Shown: in pieces, positions 45,728 through 54,919 of the stretch | How the letters are laid out: every line of letters starts with the position of its first letter | Numbering within the stretch: position 1 is the stretch's first letter | Assembly (NCBI GenBank): GCA_028289605.1 | Contig: JANQON010000009.1 | Span: forward strand, 1-64,000 | DNA length: 64,000 nt | Reading direction: 5' to 3' | From: Hyphococcus sp. | GTDB lineage: Bacteria > Pseudomonadota > Alphaproteobacteria > Caulobacterales > Parvularculaceae | Position numbers and translations under genes: made by a program | The notes under the pieces: generated by a model | The model's database searches: none | The model's input: only the letters and a program-made list of their open reading frames with translations | What the model was told of the DNA's origin: nothing

Positions 45728-47722
45728 TCAGGCGCACTCAAAATCGGCGTCGCCGACGGCCCGGCACTGCGGCGGAAACCCGAATTCGCGCCAATACGCG
45801 ACCAACCCAAGGTCCTCGGACAGCTGTTTGAACTCCGGCGAGGACCGGAAATGCGAAAATTGGGGCAACCAGAGAATCTCGTAGTCATTGTTCCAATTGT
45901 CGACGGTGAGGTTCTCATAGGCGCGCAGGGTCAACATCGTATTCGCGTGGGAGCGCACTTTGACGTTCTGCTTGTCGCCCCATTCCATGAACTTGTTGAT
46001 ACGGTCCGCCGACGGATTATCCGAGTCCTCAATGGCGGCGATCAGATCGCGATGCGGAAAATTCGCCCACCAGTTCACGGTCCGTGAAATCGTAAAGGCG
46101 AGCAGGCGCTCGCCCTTCCCGAGGAAATACGGGAGATACGCGTCGAAGTCGGAATAGTAGCCGGCTTCCGCGTTGATCGTTGCGTCCGCAATCGCTTTTT
46201 CGGTTTCGCCTTTGATCAGGTAAGAGAGCGATCGATATTTGCGGCAGAGTTTTAACGCATCGTCGATCGCGAGGCATTGATTGAACGCGGCGATGGCCTG
46301 GTCGAAATCCCCCACCGCGAGATAGTCCATGCCGAGCCACAACACCGGATCGGTCGCTTTCGGATCCCGCTCCACGGCTTTGCGCAGATTGTCGATCGAT
46401 TCCCCCCACGGGGTCGGGTAGTGCGTTCGATAGGTCAGGCCAATGACCGCATAGGGCCCCGGCAGGTCGGGATCGATTTCCAGCGCTTTTTTCGCCGCAA
46501 CCAGCGCCATCGCGGAATAATCCCGGTCGAGAATGCCCCAGCTGGTGGCGATGGCGTAAACGCCGGCAAGCCCTTCCCAACCGCGGGCGAAATTCGGATC
46601 GATTTCCACCGCATACTCAAACAAACGCATGGATTCCGCCACATTCGCCTTGCCGCGCGCGAGATAAAGATCGCGCGCTTTGAGATAGGCGTCATAGGCG
46701 TTGAGATTTTCCGTCGCCGGCTTGATCTCAATAGGCGCGTCCTCTTCGATCCCGAGCTCGCTGCGCAAGGCGTCGACCACCGCTGTCGCGATTTCATCCT
46801 GAATTCTGAAAATGTCGGACAAATGGCGGTCGTAGGTTTCCGACCAAAGGTGTTTATCCGTCGTGGCGTCAATCAGCTGCGCGGTAATGCGCACGCGATT
46901 ATTCATCTTGCGGACGCTGCCTTCAAGCACATGGTCGACGTCCAGGCGCTCCGCGATATCGCCAATGCTGAGGACTTCGTTTTTCAACGCGAAGGAAGAC
47001 GTGCGCGAGGCGACCTTCAATCCGTCAACGCGAACGAGCACGTTCAACAACTCCTCGGACAGCCCGTCGGAGAAGTATTCCTGATTGCCTTCCGGCGACA
47101 TGTCCGCAAACGGCAAGACGGCGATGGTCGGCGCGTCGTCTTCGGCGGCTGCAACGCGGACGCCTGACGCTTCAGCGCCGCCGGCGTCGGCCGGGTTCGG
47201 TCTCGCAAAAAGCCAGACGGCCGCGACCACAACAACGGCAAGCGCGACTAAGACGCCGACCTGATAGCGGCGATCGGCGAGAAACCGCTCGACGCCGCCG
47301 GGCGCTTGCTCGTCCTGCGGCATCAGCTCGCCGTCGCCGGAGATTTCGGAAATCGCGTTTAAGAGCGCGTGCAGCTCCGGCGCCGTGTTGTCGCCGCTCC
47401 ATTTGCCGAAATTGATCGTCTGGTACTGGCGGAAACCGAGCGGCGCTTCGGCGTCATTGAGACCTATGGGGATCAGAACCCCTTTGTCGCGGGCGAACAC
47501 CGCCTCGTCCTTGACCCAATCGGACTCGTTGGCGCTCGAAGACCAGGCGACGACAATCGCGTCCGCTTTATGGAGCTGTTGTTCAATGTCCTTCGCGAAA
47601 GCGGCGCCGCCCCGGATATGCCGATCCCACCAGACGGAGTGCCCGCTCGCCGTGAGCGCCTCAGCGAGTTTTTCGATCCTCGGGCGATCATCTCGCGAGT
47701 AACTGATAAAAACCTGCGCCAT
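45728..47722 (-). CDS. TIR - membrane helix - TolB/FlgO-like - TPR protein
   Basis: 664 residues. Residues 1-110 are a TIR domain (VFISYSRDDRPRIEKLAEAL; DWVKDEAVFA, where E73 matches the catalytic glutamate of TIR NADases such as SARM1 WVHKE). A membrane helix follows (about 153-172), then a TolB-like domain (AVLPFADMSPEGNQEYFSDG; EELLNVLVRVDGLKVASRTS; DHVLEGSVRKMNNRVRITAQ) and about 330 residues of tetratricopeptide repeats. This is related to the adenylate-cyclase-associated TolB/TPR proteins, in which a DNA-binding or cyclase domain is often replaced by TIR. Partner and role are unknown. Confidence 0.8.
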   Translation of the reverse strand: MAQVFISYSRDDRPRIEKLAEALTASGHSVWWDRHIRGGAAFAKDIEQQLHKADAIVVAWSSSANESDWVKDEAVFARDKGVLIPIGLNDAEAPLGFRQYQTINFGKWSGDNTAPELHALLNAISEISGDGELMPQDEQAPGGVERFLADRRYQVGVLVALAVVVVAAVWLFARPNPADAGGAEASGVRVAAAEDDAPTIAVLPFADMSPEGNQEYFSDGLSEELLNVLVRVDGLKVASRTSSFALKNEVLSIGDIAERLDVDHVLEGSVRKMNNRVRITAQLIDATTDKHLWSETYDRHLSDIFRIQDEIATAVVDALRSELGIEEDAPIEIKPATENLNAYDAYLKARDLYLARGKANVAESMRLFEYAVEIDPNFARGWEGLAGVYAIATSWGILDRDYSAMALVAAKKALEIDPDLPGPYAVIGLTYRTHYPTPWGESIDNLRKAVERDPKATDPVLWLGMDYLAVGDFDQAIAAFNQCLAIDDALKLCRKYRSLSYLIKGETEKAIADATINAEAGYYSDFDAYLPYFLGKGERLLAFTISRTVNWWANFPHRDLIAAIEDSDNPSADRINKFMEWGDKQNVKVRSHANTMLTLRAYENLTVDNWNNDYEILWLPQFSHFRSSPEFKQLSEDLGLVAYWREFGFPPQCRAVGDADFECA

Positions 47723-47847
47723 CGCCGGGCGGTCTCCCCCAAAAAGGCGAAAAAATTCACGCCGTTATCGGCTCATATAGGAAATAGCGCGGTCAAACCG
47801 CCCTCGCAATTCAACTTGCATCCGCGGAAGCGGCTATCTCTTGCCAA

Positions 47848-49815
47848 ATGCCGAAAAACCGGGCACGCCCCGCGCCCATGACGCAACGCACAACCAACCT
47901 GCGCAATATCGCGATTATCGCCCATGTGGACCACGGCAAGACAACGCTGGTGGACGAGATGCTGCGCCAGTCCGGGGCGGTTGCGGCCCACGCCGACATG
48001 GCCGAGCGGGCCATGGATTCCAACGATATCGAGCGCGAGCGCGGGATCACGATCCTGGCGAAATGCACAAGCGTCGTCTGGGGCGGACGGCAAGCCTCAT
48101 CCTTCGAGACGCCCGATCGCCTTCACCCTGAGGGGCGCGGCAGCGCCGTCACGAAGGGCGAAGGCGATCGGGCTCCTCAGGATGAAGAGATAAGGATCAA
48201 CATCGTCGACACCCCCGGTCACGCCGATTTCGGCGGCGAAGTGGAGAGGATCCTGTCCATGGTGGACGGCTGTCTCCTACTCATCGACGCCGCCGAGGGG
48301 CCGATGCCGCAGACCAAGTTCGTTTTGTCCAAGGCGCTGGCGCTCGGCCTGAAGCCGATTGTCGTCCTGAACAAGGTCGACCGGCCGAACGCAGACCCCG
48401 ACGCGGCGCTGGACGCCGCGTTCGATCTCTTCGCCGCCCTCGGCGCCAATGACGAACAGCTCGATTTCCCGTCGCTCTATGCCGCGGGCCGCGACGGCTG
48501 GGCGGCGCGGTCACTCGATGAGCCGCGCGAAAATCTGAACGCGCTTTTCGAAACGGTGGTGGCGCACGTACCGCCGCCGCAGGTGTCAGGCGATGAAACA
48601 GAGCCATTCGCGATGTTGGCGACAACGCTGGAAGCGGATCCCTATCTCGGCAGATTGCTCACGGGCCGGATCGTCGCCGGCGCGGCGAAGCCCGGCGTCA
48701 CAATGAAAGCGCTCTCGCGCGACGGCGCGCTCGTGGAACAGGCGCGCGTGTCGAAAGTCCTCGCTTTCCGCGGCCTCAAACGCCAACCGGTCGACGAAGC
48801 GCTGCCCGGCGACATCGTGGCGATCGCCGGTTTCACAAAAGCGTCCGTGTCCGACACGATTTGCGCGCTCGAATGCGACAAGGCGCTGCCCGCGCAGCCG
48901 ATCGATCCGCCGACGCTCTCGATCACCATCGCCGCCAACGACTCCCCGCTCGCCGGGCGCGAGGGCGATAAGGTTCAGTCCCGCGTCATCCGCGAACGCC
49001 TCCTGCGCCAGGCGGAAGGAGACGTCGCCATCACGGTCACGGAAACCGCTTCGAAAGACGCCTTCGACGTCGCCGGCCGCGGCGAATTGCAGCTCGGCGT
49101 GTTGATCGAAAACATGCGCCGCGAAGGATTTGAGCTTGCCGTCTCCCGTCCGCGGGTTGTGACGCGCACGGACGAAGGCGGAAAGCTGCTGGAGCCCATC
49201 GAAGAAGTCGTGATCGATGTGGACGACGAATATTCCGGCGTCGTCATCGAAAAGCTGTCGCAAAAGAAAGCCGAGCTGGCGGAGATGAATCCGGCAGGCG
49301 CGGGCAAGACCCGCATCGTCATGCATGCGCCGTCGCGGGCGCTGATCGGCTATCACGGCGAGTTCCTCACCGACACGCGCGGCACCGGGGTCATGAACCG
49401 GTCCTATCTTGAGCACGGGCCCCATAAGGGTCCGATCGAAGGCCGGCGCAACGGCGTTCTTATCTCCAACGGCGACGGAACCGCGGTTCCTTACGCTCTT
49501 TGGAACCTCGAAGAGCGCGGCGTCATGTTCATCTCCCCGGGCGAGCCGGTCTATGAAGGCATGATCATCGGCGAAAACGCGAAGCCTGAAGATCTCGATG
49601 TCAATCCGTTGAAAGCCAAGCAGCTCACCAATATCCGCGCCGCCGGCAAAGACGAGGCGGTGCGCTTAACCCCGCCGCGCCGCCTGACGCTGGAACAGGC
49701 GATCAGCTATATCGACGAAGACGAGCTTGTCGAGGTCACCCCGAAATCCGTCCGGTTACGGAAGGTTGCCCTGAAACCGCATTTGCGCAAGCGCCGCGCC
49801 AAAGAGACGGCTTGA
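47848..49815 (+). CDS. typA: Ribosome-associated GTPase TypA/BipA with in-frame repeat insertion
   Basis: 655 residues; the usual length is about 605. LRNIAIIAHVDHGKTTLVDEM (G1), RERGITILAKC (switch I), RINIVDTPGHADFGGEVERI (G3), NKVDRP (G4), then domains II, III, V and the TypA C-terminus (GQRRNGVLISNGDGTAVPYALW-like GRRNGVLISNGDGTAVPYAL). Residues 81-114 between VVWGG and RINIVDTPG have no counterpart in E. coli TypA and are encoded by a palindromic repeat (separate entry). An ATG at 47878 is an alternative start. TypA assists ribosome assembly and stress survival. Confidence 0.92.
   Translation: MPKNRARPAPMTQRTTNLRNIAIIAHVDHGKTTLVDEMLRQSGAVAAHADMAERAMDSNDIERERGITILAKCTSVVWGGRQASSFETPDRLHPEGRGSAVTKGEGDRAPQDEEIRINIVDTPGHADFGGEVERILSMVDGCLLLIDAAEGPMPQTKFVLSKALALGLKPIVVLNKVDRPNADPDAALDAAFDLFAALGANDEQLDFPSLYAAGRDGWAARSLDEPRENLNALFETVVAHVPPPQVSGDETEPFAMLATTLEADPYLGRLLTGRIVAGAAKPGVTMKALSRDGALVEQARVSKVLAFRGLKRQPVDEALPGDIVAIAGFTKASVSDTICALECDKALPAQPIDPPTLSITIAANDSPLAGREGDKVQSRVIRERLLRQAEGDVAITVTETASKDAFDVAGRGELQLGVLIENMRREGFELAVSRPRVVTRTDEGGKLLEPIEEVVIDVDDEYSGVVIEKLSQKKAELAEMNPAGAGKTRIVMHAPSRALIGYHGEFLTDTRGTGVMNRSYLEHGPHKGPIEGRRNGVLISNGDGTAVPYALWNLEERGVMFISPGEPVYEGMIIGENAKPEDLDVNPLKAKQLTNIRAAGKDEAVRLTPPRRLTLEQAISYIDEDELVEVTPKSVRLRKVALKPHLRKRRAKETA
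48098..48185 (+). repeat. Type A palindromic repeat inserted in frame within typA
   Basis: The ends are the type A ends: CATCCTTCGAGAC (48098-48110) and CTCCTCAGGATGA (48173-48185). Inside are perfect inverted arms GCCCGATCGCCTTC (48111-48124) and GAAGGCGATCGGGC (48160-48173) around a second, smaller hairpin region. All codons are open, adding about 34 residues (RQASSFETPDRLHPEGRG, then SAVTKGEGDRAPQDEE) to the GTPase domain. It is the only type A copy in a gene in this window. Confidence 0.85.
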
Positions 49816-49832
49816 GCTCGCTGACTTATGCT

Positions 49833-50022
49833 TCATCCTTCGAGACAGCCTATCAACCCCCTCTGAGGATGTCTCAGGATTCGCCAAGCCCTCATCCTGA
49901 GGTGCAAACGCGCAGCGTTTGCCTCGAAGGACGGCCGCGGGCGTTGCGCTTTGCCGCCATCCTTCGAGGGTCAAACGGGGCCCCAACCCCGTTTGACGCT
50001 ACGCAAAAGCACCTCAGGATGA
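49833..50022. repeat. Three type A palindromic repeat units
   Basis: Units at 49833-49880 (CATCCTTCGAGAC to CTCAGGAT), 49890-49933 (inverted, CTCATCCTGAGG to CCTCGAAGGACGG, with inner GCAAACGCGCAGCGTTTGC) and 49958-50022 (CATCCTTCGAGGG to ACCTCAGGATGA, with inner TCAAACGGGG...CCCCGTTTGA). They lie directly after typA. Confidence 0.8.
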
Positions 50023-50094
50023 AGGAAAGAGCAATTTTGGGCCAGCCACTCGGGACAAAGCATAACCACACGCGTTGCAGTCCAGTTTTGAACT

Positions 50095-50410
50095 TCGTCG
50101 TCAAGGCGCTCGCGCAAAATGCGGGCGGATAATAAACTCACAATGTCAAAGAGCCCGACGCGGCGGCGATCGTTTCGCCCCGCGCCCGACGCTGGAAGGT
50201 CCTCTCTGGTTTCTGCGCCGCCTGTCGGCTGTCGCGCCCCAATGCGTACGGTCCTCACTCCAACGCGGAGGCCATTATACGTCCGCGCCGGAAGGCGCCG
50301 ATAACTACGCACCGAATGCGGGATTGAGCGCGATTTATGTCCCGCTGGTTGCACGGCGCGGGTGGGTTTTCGCCTTGGCGTTGTGGAGGTTTTTTGGTCT
50401 GAGCCCATGC
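50095..50410. other. Unassigned GC-rich segment between repeats
   Basis: This stretch carries no recognised repeat. Frames are open on both strands but none has a ribosome-binding site or a domain I recognise. A TATAAT word lies on the minus strand at 50279-50274, and hairpins such as GCGCCGGAAGGCGC (50286-50299) are visible. A non-coding RNA is possible but unproven. Confidence 0.3.
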
Positions 50411-50411
50411 C

Positions 50412-50497
50412 TCCGCTCATCCCGGCGAAGGCCGGGATCTCAGGCGGCGTACTCGGAGTATGTTGCACGAGGTCCCGGCTTTCGCCGGGATGAGCGG
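50412..50497. repeat. Type B palindromic repeat pair
   Basis: TCCGCTCATCCCGGCGAAGG and its inverse (GGCTTTCGCCGGGATGAGCG) separated by about 38 bases. Same family as 23817-23904. Confidence 0.8.
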
Positions 50498-50570
50498 AAT
50501 TTGGTTTTTGTTATGGTGCGAAGACTTCCCGTTCAGAGACAAGTTGACGACTCAAAAGAGTTTACGCACT

Positions 50571-50633
50571 TCCACCTCCCCCTTGAGGGGAGGTCGAAAT
50601 TTGCGACTGCAAATTTCGGGAGGGGGTTGTGCG
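50571..50633. repeat. Type D palindrome (CCTCCCCCTTGAGGGGAGG with AAATTTGC hairpin)
   Basis: CCTCCCCCTTGAGGGGAGG, then GAAATTTGCGACTGCAAATTTC, then GGGAGGGGGT. The outer CCTCCCCC and GGGAGGGGG arms and the inner perfect AAATTTGC/GCAAATTT arms make a compound hairpin. Only one copy is seen in this window. Confidence 0.65.
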
Positions 50634-50680
50634 AGGGAAAATGAGCATTCGGAGTGCGCAAACACCAGTGCGCCCCCCCA

Positions 50681-50766
50681 CCCGCTCATCCCGACGAAAG
50701 TCGGGATCTCCTGCAGCACACGCTGAGTTTGCCGACAGAGATCCCGGCTTTCGCCGGGATGAGCGG
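50681..50766. repeat. Type B palindromic repeat pair
   Basis: CCGCTCATCCCGACGAAAGT and inverse (CCGGCTTTCGCCGGGATGAG). Same family as 23817-23904; it ends 41 bases before the stop of the GatB/YqeY gene. Confidence 0.8.
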
Positions 50767-50806
50767 AATTTGTTGTAGAGAAAAACAGCTGCGCGAAGGC
50801 GCCGCC

Positions 50807-51265
50807 CTAACTCAAACTCTCTTTCATCAGCTTGCCGGCGCGGCCGAAATCCATGGCGCCGCTGTAGCGCTCTTTGAGCGCGCCCATGCAGCGGCCCATG
50901 TCTTTGAGGCCGGAGGCTTCATATTCGGTGATGACTTCGTCAACCGCGACTTTGATTTCGTCTTCAGAAAGCTGGCGCGGCAGGAACTCGCGGATCACGT
51001 CGATCTCAGCGCGTTCCTGTTCGGCGAGTTCGGGCCGGCAGCCCTTTTCAAAGGCTGCGGCGCTGTCTTCGCGCTGCTTCACCATTTTGGTCAGGATCGC
51101 CAGAATCTCATCGTCGCTCACCCCTTCGCAGCGGTCTTCGCCGCGCGCAGCAATGTCGCGGTCTTTGATCGCAGCGTTAATCAAGCGCAGCGTGGCGACG
51201 CGAAGCTTGTCGTCTTTCGCCTTCATCGCCGTTTTCAGGGCGTCGTCGATTTTTGCTCTAAGCAT
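50807..51265 (-). CDS. GatB/YqeY domain protein
   Basis: About 152 residues starting MLRAKIDDALKTAMKAKDDK. The family motifs RLINAAIKDRDIAARG, ILTKMVKQREDSAAAFEKG, EIDVIREFLPRQLSEDEI and GLKDMGRCMGALKERYSGAMD are intact, ending in the VK/GK-LMKESL helix. The domain is also found at the C-terminus of the amidotransferase GatB and binds tRNA; the free form has unknown function. It lies divergent to carA and near dnaG-rpoD, a common alphaproteobacterial neighbourhood. Confidence 0.9.
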   Translation of the reverse strand: MLRAKIDDALKTAMKAKDDKLRVATLRLINAAIKDRDIAARGEDRCEGVSDDEILAILTKMVKQREDSAAAFEKGCRPELAEQERAEIDVIREFLPRQLSEDEIKVAVDEVITEYEASGLKDMGRCMGALKERYSGAMDFGRAGKLMKESLS

Positions 51266-51375
51266 CGGTCCTGATTCTCCAAAAACCGTCGCGGGCCTTA
51301 CGCAAATCTCGCGCCGCGCGACCGCCAACTTTGTAACCATCTGAATTTCTTGGATTGTTTCAAGCTAATCCGTCA

Positions 51376-51403
51376 TTGACCCATTGGGGTCCCTTCGCAT
51401 AGC
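51376..51403 (+). promoter_or_regulatory. Possible carA promoter
   Basis: TTGACC (51376-51381), a 16-base spacer and CATAGC (51398-51403) lie about 90 bases upstream of the carA ATG. The -10 match is weak. Confidence 0.3.
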
Positions 51404-51492
51404 TTCCCGTCAATTTGCGCGGAGGCTCAGCACCAGCCCGACGCCGCCTCTCGCGTCGCAATCATACGAAAGCCCAGGAGAGATATTCTCTT

Positions 51493-52668
51493 ATGCGCAT
51501 TAGTCAAGATCCCGCGCCGAAACCCACCGCCGTCCTGGTTTTGGCTGACGGAACATGCCTTTACGGGACCGGTCTCGGCGCCGCCGGCGAAGCCGTCGGC
51601 GAGGTGTGTTTCAATACGGCGATGTCGGGCTACCAGGAAATCCTCACAGATCCGTCCTACGCGGCGCAGATCATTACGTTCACCTTTCCTCATATCGGCA
51701 ATGTCGGGGTCAACCCGGAAGACATCGAAGACGCCTCCCCCGCCGCCGCCAGCGCGGCCCGCGGCGCCGTCTTCCGGGCGCCGTCGACCAGCCCGTCGAA
51801 CTATCGCTCGCATATGGATCTCAATGTGTGGCTGCGACGGCGCGGCATCATCGGCCTCGCCGGGGTCGACACGCGCGCGCTGACCGCCAGCATCCGCGAA
51901 AACGGCATGCCCCACGGCGTCATCGCACACAGCACGGACGGTGTTTTCGACATTGAAAAACTGCAGCAGCGCGCGGCCGACTGGGAAGGTCTTGAAGGCC
52001 GCGACCTGGCCAAAGACGTAACGACGTTGCAGACCTATCCCTGGAGCGAAACCGGATGGCGATGGAAGGACGGCTACGGCGCCCATGACGGATCCGGCCC
52101 GCACATCGTGGTTGTCGACTATGGCGTGAAACGCAACATCCTGCGCCGTCTCGCCAGCGAAGGCTGCCGCGTCAGCGTCGTCTCGGCGACGGCGAGCTAC
52201 GAGGAGATTATGGAAAAGCGCCCCGACGGCGTTGTCCTTTCCAACGGCCCCGGCGATCCGGCGGCGACGGCGGCATATGCAGCGCCGGTCATCCGTAAGC
52301 TGATCGACAACAAGGTCCCGACTTTCGGCATTTGCCTGGGGCACCAGCTGCTCGCCCTCGCCGCCGGCGCCAAAACCAAAAAAATGACCCAAGGCCATCA
52401 CGGCGCGAACCATCCGGTGCAGGACGTGAAGACCCGAAAGGTCGAAATCGTCTCCATGAATCACGGCTTCACCGTCGACCGCGACACGCTGCCTGCGAAT
52501 GTCGTTGAAACCCATGTCTCCCTGTTCGACGGCACCAACAGCGGCGTCGCCCTCACCGACGCCCCCGCCATGTCGGTGCAGCACCACCCGGAGGCCTCAC
52601 CCGGGCCGGAGGACAGTTTCTATATTTTCAAGCGGTTTGTTGACGGGCTGCGCACTCAGGCGGTTTAA
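51493..52668 (+). CDS. carA: Carbamoyl-phosphate synthase small subunit
   Basis: 391 residues from the ATG at 51493, with AGGAGA about 11 bases upstream. The N-terminal domain has [20 protein letters not shown] and [20 protein letters not shown]. The class I glutaminase domain has the nucleophile motif [18 protein letters not shown] and the histidine/glutamate of [16 protein letters not shown]. CarA delivers ammonia to CarB, encoded 7.6 kb downstream, for arginine and pyrimidine synthesis. Confidence 0.96.
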   Translation: MRISQDPAPKPTAVLVLADGTCLYGTGLGAAGEAVGEVCFNTAMSGYQEILTDPSYAAQIITFTFPHIGNVGVNPEDIEDASPAAASAARGAVFRAPSTSPSNYRSHMDLNVWLRRRGIIGLAGVDTRALTASIRENGMPHGVIAHSTDGVFDIEKLQQRAADWEGLEGRDLAKDVTTLQTYPWSETGWRWKDGYGAHDGSGPHIVVVDYGVKRNILRRLASEGCRVSVVSATASYEEIMEKRPDGVVLSNGPGDPAATAAYAAPVIRKLIDNKVPTFGICLGHQLLALAAGAKTKKMTQGHHGANHPVQDVKTRKVEIVSMNHGFTVDRDTLPANVVETHVSLFDGTNSGVALTDAPAMSVQHHPEASPGPEDSFYIFKRFVDGLRTQAV

Positions 52669-52700
52669 CGCCCGGAGCGCGCTCATTTAAGCCGATCCAG

Positions 52701-54854
52701 CTACCTGAACTCTTCCGGAATAATACCCGCGATGCTCGCCCCGTCCGCCAGCAGGACATATTCGCCGCGGTCGTAGTAAAACTCGGCGGACGTGATGGTC
52801 GTTGTGCCGGTCATATCGCGAAACATCTGGTTCAGGTTCGGATGGGTCGACGAGCCGGGAATGACGGTCATGTCAAATGTACAGTTGAAGCGATCATCGC
52901 CGCGCCGGATGCGTTTGCATTCCAGGTTTCGAATATCGTTGAAGTTGACGCAGACCTCGATGCTGGGATCGATCTTCAGCCGCGATTTGAAGCCCCCCAG
53001 GCATCCATTCGCCGGATAGAAATCGTTGACCCGCTTTCTGAGCGCGCGGGCTATGTCGGCTTCGACCGGCGCAGCGCGCTCGCCCGGCTTGCCGGCGTCG
53101 CCGCCGCCAAGGCCGATCCGGGTAAGCAGTGCGTCAGGCGCCCCGCCCAGCAGCAGCAACGCCAGCGGACGATTTTCAGCGACTAGGTCGGTCCTGTTTC
53201 TAAAATCATTGTAGAGGCGCTGCGTTTCGAGGCTGAATGCCCGCTGAAAATTCGTGTAGAGAAAGATCTTGTTCGGCTTTTTGCCGCCTTGCGCATTGCG
53301 GCTGCTGCCGCCGGTCGACCCGTCGACAATCAGCCGGTGACCGTCGGCAAGCCGAACCTGATAAAAATAGGCGCTCTTAGGCGGATCGTTCTCGAAATAA
53401 CTCCCCGACACATAGGCGACATGGGTGAGCTTGTGGCCTGCTTTCTCCATGGCGCAGGCCATATCGACATAATCGCCGTCGGCCCGCACGGCGCCGAAAA
53501 GAACCAACCGCCCCTCTTGCGTTTTGATCGTGAGGTCGCGGCAATGGCGCACGACGCGCCAGTGCGGCGCCAGGTTCTCGATCACGCCGTCGCCGTTGCC
53601 GAGACTGTTTCGGCCGATATCGTCAGGCTCCAGATTGGCGCTCCACTTCCAGACGGGGCCGTCGGGCGTCTTTTCGCTTTTTGACGAGGTAAGTTTGACG
53701 GCCGACGCACCTGGCTTCGACTCGGGCGCCGGCTCGGAAAACTCCGCTTCCAGTTTCGCCGACGCCGACGAGAGGCTGTCGATCGTGTTGAGGATGCGTT
53801 TCGTATTGTATTGGTGCTTTTCGGCAAGGCGACGGCGTATCTTGAGACCGGATTCGGAATTGAGCGTAAAGCTGTGCTCCAATCGGGATCGCCTCAGCTT
53901 TTTCTCTATATACGCTGTCACGTCCTGGCGCTGCTTCATTGCAGCGACCACGCGAGGGTATTGCGCTAACCACACGCTCTCCTCGTCGCCGATAACCTCC
54001 GTCCATTGCTCCGAGCCCGTCGGGCGCACTTCCACGTGACGCGCGCCAAAGCGGGTTTCAATCTCTGTCTTGTCTTCTTCAAGCCTCGCCTTGATGAAGT
54101 GCTCTTTTCCTTTCGGATCGATGAGCGGCACCTTGTCCTTTCGGGCGCCGACATCGTGCAGCTGAAACCAGAATTCGCCCATTGACGAGTACCCGTCGGG
54201 GCGCGACGCATATGGCGCGGACCACGAGGTGAATCGGGCGATGGGAACAGTGCTCGGCGCAGGAAGGCCTCGGTAGGCCTCTGCGCTCAATTCGGCCGCG
54301 CACGCATCGATATCGACCTTTTCCGCGGCGGCGAAGCGGCGAATTACGCCATATCCGTTGTCAAAGCCGAATTCACTGTTCTTGCCGCTGGCCGACAGGT
54401 CGGATTCCGTCGCGAAGGGCCAGTTTTTCCAACTATCATCCGTATACGTATCTTGTAGAAGGCTCACAAATCTCTCAACGGCGTCCAGATAGGATCCGGC
54501 GCGGCCTTGCGTGACCGCGCATCGGGTAACGGTCGAGGCCGACCGGGCGCGGCGACCGGCGTCCGCTGAACCGGCGGTCCTGCCGCCGCCGAGAATCATG
54601 CCGGGAATTTCGATCAGCCGCACTTCGGCGGATTTCTCTATCTTGCGCAACACGGACATATTTTTGTGGAACATGTCGATGCAATGGCTGCATCCCAGCG
54701 AGAAGATGAGGTCAACGCGATTTTCGCTGTTGTCGCCGATATTCAAGGCGGATACGCGGACTCCGCTGAGTTTTTCCTCAACAGACTCTTCTTTTCCGCC
54801 CCCGCAGCCGCTCAACAAAAAGACGGTCAGAAAAAAGTGAACAAACGCCTTCAT
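52701..54854 (-). CDS. Large lipoprotein with CxxC thioredoxin-like segment, function unknown
   Basis: 717 residues from the ATG at 54854. Lipobox cysteine at residue 17 (FLLSGC). DLIFSLGCSHCIDMFHKNM (residues 49-67) has a CSHC motif followed by a DsbA-like segment (VRLIEIPGMILGG; FDNGYGVIRRFAAAEKVDID). The middle contains a charged, probably coiled region (about 330-390). The C-terminal part, ending YYDRGEYVLLADGASIAGII, contains four further cysteines. I recognise no family for the whole. It may be a periplasmic thiol-redox lipoprotein. Convergent with carA, 32 bases apart. Confidence 0.65.
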   Translation of the reverse strand: MKAFVHFFLTVFLLSGCGGGKEESVEEKLSGVRVSALNIGDNSENRVDLIFSLGCSHCIDMFHKNMSVLRKIEKSAEVRLIEIPGMILGGGRTAGSADAGRRARSASTVTRCAVTQGRAGSYLDAVERFVSLLQDTYTDDSWKNWPFATESDLSASGKNSEFGFDNGYGVIRRFAAAEKVDIDACAAELSAEAYRGLPAPSTVPIARFTSWSAPYASRPDGYSSMGEFWFQLHDVGARKDKVPLIDPKGKEHFIKARLEEDKTEIETRFGARHVEVRPTGSEQWTEVIGDEESVWLAQYPRVVAAMKQRQDVTAYIEKKLRRSRLEHSFTLNSESGLKIRRRLAEKHQYNTKRILNTIDSLSSASAKLEAEFSEPAPESKPGASAVKLTSSKSEKTPDGPVWKWSANLEPDDIGRNSLGNGDGVIENLAPHWRVVRHCRDLTIKTQEGRLVLFGAVRADGDYVDMACAMEKAGHKLTHVAYVSGSYFENDPPKSAYFYQVRLADGHRLIVDGSTGGSSRNAQGGKKPNKIFLYTNFQRAFSLETQRLYNDFRNRTDLVAENRPLALLLLGGAPDALLTRIGLGGGDAGKPGERAAPVEADIARALRKRVNDFYPANGCLGGFKSRLKIDPSIEVCVNFNDIRNLECKRIRRGDDRFNCTFDMTVIPGSSTHPNLNQMFRDMTGTTTITSAEFYYDRGEYVLLADGASIAGIIPEEFR

Positions 54855-54919
54855 GACTCCCCCATCAGATCGTTCAATTTTGTTGGAATTTTGGCTGCGA
54901 GTAAAGCTCGCCGCGTCCG

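Noticed and set aside
50095-50410. tmRNA, RNase P, SRP or 6S RNA
   Set aside because: No ANDNFA-type tag sequence, no RNase P or SRP core motif that I can recognise, so no named RNA is called.
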